A stretch of DNA of 64,000 nt, taken from contig JACKQB010000001.1 in assembly GCA_024233115.1 (NCBI GenBank), forward strand, positions 806,001 to 870,000. Direction: 5' to 3'. This document shows, one piece after another, positions 58,104-64,000 of the stretch (positions are counted from its first letter, which is position 1; each line of letters starts with the position of its first letter). Both the position numbers and the translations under genes were made by a program. The notes beneath the pieces are model-generated. The model was given only the letters and a program-made list of their open reading frames with translations, was not told the origin of the DNA and did no database searches. The stretch comes from Akkermansiaceae bacterium (GTDB taxonomy: Bacteria; Verrucomicrobiota; Verrucomicrobiia; Verrucomicrobiales; Akkermansiaceae).

Positions 58104-58604
58104 TCAGGACAGCTTCAGGCGTTCATCGCTCTCGAGCGCCTCAGCCAGTGACGACCAGCCGTCCGGTGTCTGGAGGTTGAAGGTGTGGAGATAGAGGGCA
58201 ACCAGTGCCGGGTCATTGGCTTCCAGAAGAGCGTCGACGGCCGTCTTAAGTTGTTCCTTTTCAAGGGTTTCCGGTAGGTCGCCTTCGACCTGGCCCTTGC
58301 CGTCGTGAGCAATGCCCACAGCGTCGCAAAATGTCACCAGCATACCTTCCTGCCCTTTCATGAAGTAAACTTGCAGCAGGTGCTCGGCGATCATATCGCT
58401 GGTTTTCAATTGCAGTGTCTTATGCATCCAGGCGATCTGGTCGGCTGCGGATTTTTTTTGAAGGAAGGCCAGACGGAGTTTCCGGTTGGTGGCGAGGCTG
58501 CCTAGGGCTGTTTTGTAGAGGTTGCGGTCCGTGTCGCGCATCCACATAAACATGTCGGTGACGATGGATGGTTTGACGTTTTGGAATAGTTCGTATGCGT
58601 GCAT
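58104..58604 (-). CDS. Hypothetical all-helical protein
   Basis: A 166-residue soluble protein with no signal or membrane segment. It begins MHAYELFQNVKPSIVTDMFMWMRDTDRNLYKTALGSLATNRKLR and is helical through HLLQVYFMKGQEGMLVTFCDAVGI to the acidic end TPDGWSSLAEALESDERLKLS. I recall similar proteins in other Verrucomicrobia and no assigned role. It is read in the same direction as the two genes at 58673 and 58987 and could be the last gene of that unit (gap 68 bp). Confidence 0.7.
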   Translation of the reverse strand: MHAYELFQNVKPSIVTDMFMWMRDTDRNLYKTALGSLATNRKLRLAFLQKKSAADQIAWMHKTLQLKTSDMIAEHLLQVYFMKGQEGMLVTFCDAVGIAHDGKGQVEGDLPETLEKEQLKTAVDALLEANDPALVALYLHTFNLQTPDGWSSLAEALESDERLKLS

Positions 58605-58672
58605 GGGGAAGTGGTTTTTGGTTTTGAAGTTGATGGTTTATTTAAGTTGGGACTGTGTGCAGGGGATGGGGG

Positions 58673-58969
58673 TTATTTGAAAAAGAGGACGCTGAGGAAC
58701 AAGAGATTGCCTATGACCGTGAGCGTGCCCAATACAATGGCAACCCAGGCATGGACTTGGCCACGCCTGCCGGGTTGCTTCAGATAGGCACGGAATCCGA
58801 TGATGCCAAGTATGATTGCAGCCGGCCCAAGCAATAATCCGATCACCGGGATGAGTGAGAATACTCCAAGGTAGTATCCGACTAATGAGGGAACGTTTTT
58901 GTAGGGGATCACACCGCCCGTAGCGTCAGAGGCCGGTGTTCGGTGGATGGGGGGTGGTTGCTGGTTCAT
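58673..58969 (-). CDS. Small two-helix membrane protein, DUF4190-like
   Basis: A 98-residue protein: a proline-rich N-terminus (MNQQPPPIHRTPAS), then two transmembrane helices (about 32-56 SLVGYYLGVFSLIPVIGLLLGPAAIILGIIG and 74-95 AWVAIVLGTLTVIGNLLFLSVLFF) linked by a short basic loop (RAYLKQPGRRGQ). The layout 'poly-Pro N-term, TM-loop-TM with G(I/L)ixGxxA' is of the DUF4190 kind. It lies 17 bp after tyrS in the same direction. Function is unknown. Confidence 0.75.
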   Translation of the reverse strand: MNQQPPPIHRTPASDATGGVIPYKNVPSLVGYYLGVFSLIPVIGLLLGPAAIILGIIGFRAYLKQPGRRGQVHAWVAIVLGTLTVIGNLLFLSVLFFK

Positions 58970-58986
58970 GGCGGGGGGCTGGTGAC

Positions 58987-60171
58987 TCAGTTGAATTTGA
59001 CGGAGTGTTTTTTGCTCAGGCGGAGGATGTCTCCGGCGGCTGGGGATACGCTCGCCATGGGGTCGGTGAGTTTTTCGCCGTTGAGTTGGACGGCACCGGT
59101 GGTGATAAATTGCTTGCGAAGTTCGCCGTTGGATTTTTTGAGGTTGAAGGCCTTTTCAAAGGCGAAGGCAGCCAGGGTGATGACATCCGGGTCCGCTGGC
59201 AAGCTGGCCAGGGCAAGGTCGGTGGCACCGGCAGCCGTGTCGCGCTTTGAGAACCGAGCTTCCCACGTGGTGAGGGCATCCGTGGCGCTTGGCTCATCGT
59301 GGTAACGCGCGGTGATTCTGGTGGCGAGCTGTTTTTTAGCCTCCATCGGATGGAGTGCGGTGTCGCGCTGCTGTCCTAACAGCAGTGTGAAATAGCGGTC
59401 CATGAGGTCGTCGGAGATCGACATCAGTTTGCCGAACATTTCGTTGGGTTCCTCGCTGACGCCGACGTAATTGTGGGCGGATTTGGACATTTTCTTCACC
59501 CCGTCGAGCCCTTCGAGAAGGGGCATGCAGATGATGCTCTGCTGGAGTTGTCCCTCTTCCTTTTGCAGGTCGCGGCCCACGAGCATGTTGAATAATTGGT
59601 CGGTTCCGCCGATTTCGACATCGGACTGCAGCTCAACCGAGTCCCAGCCTTGCATGATGGGGTATTGAAGTTCGTGCAGCCTGACCTCCTTGCCTTCGGC
59701 GACGCGTTCTTTGAAATCTTCCCGTTGCAGCATTTGCTGCAAGGTCACCTGAGCGTTCAGCTTGAGGATCTGCTCGTAATTCATCTTGCGGAACCAGTCG
59801 CCATTGAAAATAATCTCTGTTTTAGCGCGGTCGAGCACCTTGAATGCTTGTTCGGTATAGGTTTTAGCATTTTCAAGAACCTCATCGCGCGTGAGCGGCG
59901 GACGGGCGGTGCTGCGTCCGGTGGGGTCGCCCACGGTGGCGGTGAAATCCCCGATCAGCAGAATGGCATGATGTCCCAGTTCTTGAAACTGGCGCAGCTT
60001 TTCGAGGGGGACGGTGTGACCGAGATGGATGTCAGGGGCTGTGGGGTCGACACCGAACTTGATACGCAAAGGGCGGTCGAGCGCGAGTTTGTCCTTCAGT
60101 TCTTTCTCACTGAGGACTTTGGCGGTTCCGGTGGTCAGGATGTTCAGGGCATCTTCGACAGAATGGGTCAT
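58987..60171 (-). CDS. tyrS: Tyrosyl-tRNA synthetase
   Basis: A class I synthetase that charges tRNA-Tyr. HLGH (residues 49-52) and the second motif VKKMSKSAHN are clear, and the C-terminal part (NGELRKQFITTGAVQLNGEKLTD) is the S4 RNA-binding domain. The length, 394, and the RIKFGVDPTAPDIHLGH form are of the TyrZ-type rather than the E. coli TyrS. The start MTHSVEDALN has no Shine-Dalgarno; the preceding CTCCAACCTCCGCGCGCC is C-rich. It is followed by two small genes in the same direction. Confidence 0.96.
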   Translation of the reverse strand: MTHSVEDALNILTTGTAKVLSEKELKDKLALDRPLRIKFGVDPTAPDIHLGHTVPLEKLRQFQELGHHAILLIGDFTATVGDPTGRSTARPPLTRDEVLENAKTYTEQAFKVLDRAKTEIIFNGDWFRKMNYEQILKLNAQVTLQQMLQREDFKERVAEGKEVRLHELQYPIMQGWDSVELQSDVEIGGTDQLFNMLVGRDLQKEEGQLQQSIICMPLLEGLDGVKKMSKSAHNYVGVSEEPNEMFGKLMSISDDLMDRYFTLLLGQQRDTALHPMEAKKQLATRITARYHDEPSATDALTTWEARFSKRDTAAGATDLALASLPADPDVITLAAFAFEKAFNLKKSNGELRKQFITTGAVQLNGEKLTDPMASVSPAAGDILRLSKKHSVKFN

Positions 60172-60260
60172 GGCGCGCGGAGGTTGGAGTGATTGAGCGC
60201 GTGTGTCGAGTCGGAAGATGGGACTTTACGCACTCTCCCCAATAGGGATAGAATACCTCC

Positions 60261-60881
60261 ATGAGTCAAGGAATGTCCCCCTACCAGCCCCCGCAATCGG
60301 AAATGCAGCCGGACACAGTGCCCTCAGCCAATGTCAGTGCGGTGCCCAAGGTCTTTGGCATTCTACATCTGGTGTTTGGTGGCCTGGGCTTGGTGTTCGG
60401 GGTCATCGGTATCGCCGGGACCGTTTTTAAAGAGAAGCTCGAAGCGATGCAGTTTGCGGCTTATCCCAAGGAGGTCCGTGAGGGGATGAGGGAAGCGATG
60501 CAACCCCTTTACGAGACCCAGAAATGGGATGTGCTTTCAGCTGCTGGCTCGTTGGTCCTGGCCGTATTGCTTATTGTCGCTGGTCTGAAGCTGGTGAAAT
60601 ATCGTACGCAGGGTCGAAAGATATCCAACATCTACAGTGGTTTGTCGATACTGCACAAATTGTTCGGCATTGCCATCGTGTTACTGGTCAAGGCCCCGGT
60701 CATGAGGGAAGTGGGGGAGGCACTGGAGAGGATGAGCGGCCAGACAGATGTGAACATGGGAGCCATGATGGGACCTTTTGCCATCATTTCAGGTATCGCT
60801 ACTGCGGTAGTCATGATGGTGTATCCCATTCTCAGCTTCTTCATGCTAGGGAAGAAGCAGGTCCGGGACTCACTGCGGTAG
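60261..60881 (+). CDS. Hypothetical membrane protein
   Basis: A 206-residue protein with a proline-rich N-terminus (MSQGMSPYQPPQSEMQP) and about four helices: FGILHLVFGGLGLVFGVIGIAG, AGSLVLAVLLIVAGLKLV, HKLFGIAIVLLVKA and MGPFAIISGIATAVVMMVYPILSFFML. A long cytoplasmic or periplasmic segment links helices one and two (EKLEAMQFAAYPKEVREGMREAMQPL). The N-terminal type is like the DUF4190-like protein nearby. Function is unknown. It reads divergently from tyrS. Confidence 0.7.
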   Translation: MSQGMSPYQPPQSEMQPDTVPSANVSAVPKVFGILHLVFGGLGLVFGVIGIAGTVFKEKLEAMQFAAYPKEVREGMREAMQPLYETQKWDVLSAAGSLVLAVLLIVAGLKLVKYRTQGRKISNIYSGLSILHKLFGIAIVLLVKAPVMREVGEALERMSGQTDVNMGAMMGPFAIISGIATAVVMMVYPILSFFMLGKKQVRDSLR

Positions 60882-60951
60882 CCGGGCTGACGGGCCATTC
60901 ATCTCGCAGGTTGAAGGGTAAGTGCGAAATTTTTCATCCCTTGGATCATTT

Positions 60952-60980
60952 TTGACTTTGCAAGGTGCGGGGAATACCTT
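60952..60980 (+). promoter_or_regulatory. Candidate promoter of tRNA-His
   Basis: TTGACT (60952-60957), 17 bp, TACCTT (60975-60980), then ATCCCCGCGCGG. It shares TTGACT and the C-rich downstream stretch with the ribosomal-protein promoters. The tRNA starts 40 bp later. Confidence 0.4.
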
Positions 60981-61019
60981 ATCCCCGCGCGGCAGCCCTC
61001 TTTTCGGAGAGGTAGCGAT

Positions 61020-61095
61020 GGTGACTGTAGCTCAGTGGTAGAGCCCCGGATTGTGATTCCGGTTGTCGCGGGTTCGATCCCCGTCAGTCACCCCA
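61020..61095 (+). tRNA. tRNA-His (GTG)
   Basis: A full cloverleaf folds: acceptor GTGACTG (61021-61027) with CAGTCAC (61085-61091), D-arm GCTC...GAGC, anticodon stem CCGGA/TCCGG with loop TTGTGAT (61051-61057) and anticodon GTG at 61053-61055, T-arm GCGGG-TTCGATC-CCCGT. The histidine-specific extra G (-1, 61020) pairs with C73 (61092), and CCA is encoded (61093-61095). Confidence 0.97.
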
Positions 61096-61224
61096 TTTTT
61101 TCTGTCGCGATATTCCCGCGCATTTGTGGATAATCGTGTTGTTTCCTCCTTTTCCTCAGAGGTTTTTTTGCTAGCTTCCCGTCAGCGGGTGTGGGGGCGC
61201 CACGATAAGATATACGAACGTTCT

Positions 61225-61917
61225 ATGCTAACACTGGAAAAGGTCATCGGTTATAAATTCAGGAATTCGCTGCTACTGGCGGAGGCTTTGACTCATCCAA
61301 GTCTGGCGTACGAAACACAGAAACCGCATTTTGACAACCAGCGTCTCGAGTTCCTGGGCGACGCGGTGATCCAACTGGTGCTCACCGAGCGACTCTATGA
61401 AATGTTTCCCGGGTTTTCGGAAGGACGACTAACCAAGTTGAGGGCGCGGCTCGTCTCGCGTGATGCCTTGCACCAGTTTGCCATTGGCATGGACCTTGGA
61501 AAATACATCATGATGGGCAAGGGGGAGGAATCCACCGGGGGGCGAGGCCGGGCATCGACTTTGGCGGATGCCTTTGAGTCGGTTATGGGAGCGGTCTATC
61601 TCGACGGCGGTCTTGACGCGGCGAGATCGGCGGTGGAAATGGTTTGTAGTCGGTGGATTGAACAAGTGGCTGAATCTCCCGAGGAAAAAAACCCGAAGGG
61701 GCAGTTGCAGGAGGAATTGCAGGCCCTGGCACCCGAGAGTCCCGTCTATCAAGTGCTTGAGGAAAGCGGTCCGGATCATAACAAGTCATTCAAGGTTTGT
61801 GTTGTGTGGAAGGACTTTCTCCTCGGTGAGGGCACCGGGAACAGCAAAAAAGACGCAGAGGCCAAGGCCGCCAGACAAGCACTTGACAAGAGAAACTGGG
61901 AGGATTTTTCCATATGA
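61225..61917 (+). CDS. rnc: Ribonuclease III
   Basis: It cuts double-stranded RNA, for example the rRNA precursor. The nuclease signature NQRLEFLGDAVIQL (residues 38-51) holds the catalytic acidic residues; the GRGRASTLADAFESVMGAVYLDGG segment follows. A dsRNA-binding domain ends the protein (NPKGQLQEELQALAPES ... KKDAEAKAARQAL). I take the ATG at 61225 (MLTLEKVIGYKFRN, 230 residues): an open frame reaches back to 61063, but that would read through the tRNA-His gene, so it is rejected. No Shine-Dalgarno. It is followed by comF on the opposite strand. Confidence 0.95.
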   Translation: MLTLEKVIGYKFRNSLLLAEALTHPSLAYETQKPHFDNQRLEFLGDAVIQLVLTERLYEMFPGFSEGRLTKLRARLVSRDALHQFAIGMDLGKYIMMGKGEESTGGRGRASTLADAFESVMGAVYLDGGLDAARSAVEMVCSRWIEQVAESPEEKNPKGQLQEELQALAPESPVYQVLEESGPDHNKSFKVCVVWKDFLLGEGTGNSKKDAEAKAARQALDKRNWEDFSI

Positions 61918-61982
61918 ATGGAAGAATGGTGGCATCAAGTTAGTGCCGCCGATAGAGAGGAACCCGGATGGAGGGTCTAACA

Positions 61983-62714
61983 TCATCCACGTAACAGGGT
62001 GAGGACCGCTACCCGCGATGCGCCATGCTTCATGAGTAATTTGGCGCATTCGTTGGCAGTGGACCCCGTGGTGAAAACATCATCGACCAGGATGATCTCC
62101 CTGCCATGAATGTGGGATTGATATTTTTTTCTAACTTCAAATGCTTCAGCAAGGTTTTCAAGACGCTTGGCACGACTGAACCTCGTCTGGGTTTCGGTGT
62201 TCCGGATCCGTTTCAGCGCATTGACGAGTGTCAGGCTGGTTATTTTTGCCAGGCTTGCTGCGATTTCCTCCGACTGGTTGAACTTCCTCTTGCGTAGCCT
62301 GAGCCAATGAAGTGGCACCGGCACCAGGATTCCGCGGTCGAGGTAGGGTTGGAAACGGGGGTCGTCGAGTGCTGTCTTGATCAGTCGTCCCAATTCGTCA
62401 GCGAGGTAGATCTGGCGACGGTATTTGAAATCATGCACCAGTGTCCTGCCATCGCCTTCACTATGCAGGGCGGCCCGGGCGAACTCGAAATCAAGTTCGA
62501 GGCCGTGACAGTTAGGGCAAATAAACACATCGTCGATTTTGCCGTCGAAACACTCGCCACAACGAGAACAAAATGGAGCTTCGATGTAGTGTAGCGACTC
62601 GCCACAAGGCTCACAAAGATGACGACCATGGGTCAGCGGGCAATGGCAGAGATGGCAGGTGGCCGGATAGATGAGATCCAGCAGTCGGTTTGCCTTTTGC
62701 AATAGACGGTTCAA
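61983..62714 (-). CDS. comF: ComF-family amidophosphoribosyltransferase-like protein
   Basis: The N-terminal part is a zinc-binding region with CHLCHCPL, CEPCGE, CSRCGECF and CPNCHG pairs. The C-terminal part is a PRTase domain with ILVPVPLHWLRLRKRKFNQSEEIA and the PRPP motif ILVDDVFTTGSTANECAK. ComF is part of the DNA uptake apparatus in competent bacteria; many homologues are of unknown role. The length is 243. It is alone, reading toward rnc. Confidence 0.92.
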   Translation of the reverse strand: MNRLLQKANRLLDLIYPATCHLCHCPLTHGRHLCEPCGESLHYIEAPFCSRCGECFDGKIDDVFICPNCHGLELDFEFARAALHSEGDGRTLVHDFKYRRQIYLADELGRLIKTALDDPRFQPYLDRGILVPVPLHWLRLRKRKFNQSEEIAASLAKITSLTLVNALKRIRNTETQTRFSRAKRLENLAEAFEVRKKYQSHIHGREIILVDDVFTTGSTANECAKLLMKHGASRVAVLTLLRG

Positions 62715-62726
62715 CGTTGTCGGGTG

Positions 62727-63764
62727 TTATGTGCGGAGTTTACGCTTTTCCTCTGAAATTTGCACGAAAACATGCACCAGCAAGCCGGTGGCAATCAGCA
62801 GGCTCAGCGGCAGCAGCCCCGATTTCCGGTCGGCTCCTATGATGACTTCCGCAGAGGCGAGGTGGTCGCCGCTGAGCTCGGTGATTATTTGGAAAATCCG
62901 GTGTACATACCCCCACCCAATGTGCAGGCCGATAGGCAGCCAGAGCGAAGCTGTCCGGTATCTGGCATACGCAAGGATGAGGCCGACCACTAACAGTGAG
63001 ATGAATCCCAGTGAGAAATCTTGGGGACTCAAAAACCGCCGGGCTACCAGGGCGACCATCCTGAAGCCGGCATCGGCATCGCCGGGGTTGATGACCTTGA
63101 CACCGACCGGGGGGAGCAGGAAGTGGATGGACGCATAGAACAAGGAGACGATTACGATGGCGGGTGCAGGGCGCATGGCTCGCAAAAAGATGCCAAGGAT
63201 GATTCCCCGGAAGATCCACTCTTCTATGATGGCTGAAAACACAGCCGAGCCGAGGGACTCGCGGGTGACGAGCCACCAGTCGATTGGGTGCTGAAGCGAA
63301 AACCAACCTGTCATCAGCAGCAACCAGACCATCAGGGTGAGCAGGCTGCCGGTGAGTAAAAATCCCGTAACCAGATGCAGGAAAGCATGGGGGTTGCGGG
63401 TGAGCGCCTGGCCGGGATCGTGGGCGGTACAGTGTTTCGGTAATTTTATCCGCCACGGGCTGGGTCGAGGTTGACGGGTATCTTTTCCCAGCCTCATCCA
63501 CATGATGAATGGCCCGGCCAGCACAAGTGCGCAGATCACCAGTGCCCGGTTGAAGTAGCGTGGAAACTCGGCATGCGCGCACTTCTGGGCCAACCAGTTC
63601 ATCACGACATTGAGGTTGCGCGATTCTCCTACCTCAGCGACAAACTTACCCATGTTATACAGCCAGGGAGAAACGACGGCTGCGCTGATGAGGGTAAGGA
63701 TGAAGAAGATGAGTATTTTAGTGAGGTCACTCTGGATGAGGCGTTTCACGAAGTTCATTGTCAT
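62727..63764 (-). CDS. CPBP/CAAX-type intramembrane metalloprotease
   Basis: A membrane protein with about eight helices. The CPBP motifs are visible: EEWIFRGIILGIFLR (EExxxR, near 183), FYASIHFLLPP (FxxxH) and a late HIGWGYVHRIF segment. Abi-type proteins with these motifs are related to CAAX prenyl proteases; their bacterial roles are mostly unknown. I use ATG 63764 (MTMNFVKRLIQS); an in-frame ATG follows at 63758 and a TTG stands one codon earlier. It is 12 bp upstream of comF and in the same direction, which suggests co-transcription. Confidence 0.88.
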   Translation of the reverse strand: MTMNFVKRLIQSDLTKILIFFILTLISAAVVSPWLYNMGKFVAEVGESRNLNVVMNWLAQKCAHAEFPRYFNRALVICALVLAGPFIMWMRLGKDTRQPRPSPWRIKLPKHCTAHDPGQALTRNPHAFLHLVTGFLLTGSLLTLMVWLLLMTGWFSLQHPIDWWLVTRESLGSAVFSAIIEEWIFRGIILGIFLRAMRPAPAIVIVSLFYASIHFLLPPVGVKVINPGDADAGFRMVALVARRFLSPQDFSLGFISLLVVGLILAYARYRTASLWLPIGLHIGWGYVHRIFQIITELSGDHLASAEVIIGADRKSGLLPLSLLIATGLLVHVFVQISEEKRKLRT

Positions 63765-63846
63765 CAATATCCTGCGTCACGTCAATGACTGGAATGGATG
63801 AAATTTCACATTCTCATCGGCTGGAATTCCGCTATAGCATGGCGCC

Positions 63847-64000
63847 ATGCAGAAACACCAATGGAGAGAAGAAAACGAGGAAGGGAAAAAGTATTTCCGT
63901 GCCACCTATCATGCTGGCGAGTGGAAAATGTATTCCCAAATGAAGGATGATGAGGAATGGCAGCATCACGACCCGATCCCGGTGGAACTTCTGGAGAAAC
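63847..64000 (+). CDS. Small conserved hypothetical protein (3' cut by window end)
   Basis: ATG at 63847 opens MQKHQWREENEEGKKYFRAT, and the frame runs to the window end with no stop; 51 residues are visible. It is polar, with W, K, E and the string HAGEWKMYSQMKDDEEWQHHDP. The pattern 'W-x-E ... G-x-x-Y-F-R-A-x-x-H-A-G-x-W' recalls short proteins of unknown function in this phylum. Divergent from the CPBP gene. Confidence 0.6.
   Translation, partial: MQKHQWREENEEGKKYFRATYHAGEWKMYSQMKDDEEWQHHDPIPVELLEK

Noticed and set aside
61063..61224. N-terminal extension of RNase III
   Set aside because: It would translate the tRNA-His gene and has no RNase III similarity.

Overview
The window looks like a chromosomal piece of a Verrucomicrobiota bacterium, most likely Verrucomicrobiales (Akkermansiaceae/Rubritaleaceae-like). 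Reasons: PEP-CTERM sorting tails on several secreted proteins, an autotransporter-repeat protein with a PEP-CTERM tail, a Tat-exported GH109-type oxidoreductase/glycosidase, several hypothetical families I associate with this phylum, and almost no Shine-Dalgarno sequences ahead of starts. This placement is by recall of families; a 16S or marker-gene search would settle it. No phage, integron, CRISPR array or insertion sequence was seen. The window is mostly housekeeping chromosome with secreted-protein patches.

Layout. 1-2190: 3' part of a large repeat-rich surface protein, closed by a strong terminator. 2288-5959: hypothetical envelope proteins and a tRNA-dihydrouridine synthase. 6018-8248: two PilT-type twitching ATPases in tandem. 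8449-12835: anti-sigma-like protein, QueE, a Tat-exported TIM-barrel protein, cobalamin adenosyltransferase, a thioredoxin-like protein, a rhomboid protease and a tiny lipoprotein. 12826-17097: rlmH, glyQS, xseA and a membrane protein. 17157-20598 and 26817-27935: four secreted PEP-CTERM metalloprotease-like proteins, three of them close paralogues with an unusual zinc motif. 20832-26756: zinc-ribbon membrane protein, ABC transporter pair, LysE exporter, leuB, a Ca/Na antiporter and a small secreted protein. 27996-35415: class I fumarase, rpsN, fmdB-CNNM-xerC, a PhnA-like protein, a LysR regulator and an aminotransferase.

35607-38069 is the most unusual unit: a coiled-coil lipoprotein followed by two membrane-anchored coiled-coil proteins that share a compact domain; they look like a dedicated envelope complex and I cannot name them. 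38198-42667: rpsO, pnp and GH109. 42981-47012: proline-rich membrane protein, a 26-residue membrane peptide, trxA, VanZ-like protein, rpmB, heparinase-like lyase. 47089-51399: bioF, a D,D-carboxypeptidase and hypothetical proteins. 51464-57809: the rod-shape operon read leftward, mreB-mreC-mreD-mrdA(PBP2)-rng, without rodA in the cluster. 58104-64000: hypothetical proteins, tyrS, tRNA-His, rnc, comF, a CPBP protease and a cut-off small protein.

Beneath the genes there is a layer of intergenic repeats. A REP-like palindrome family (core near GGCGGTTTGnAACCGCC) sits only between convergent genes at three places. A 35-bp array of five 7-bp units lies immediately before the PBP2 start. Decamer-like repeats separate glyQS and rlmH, and a 16-bp repeat precedes two unrelated genes. 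The ribosomal-protein and tRNA genes share a TTGAnT ... TATTTC promoter-like signature followed by a C-rich stretch.
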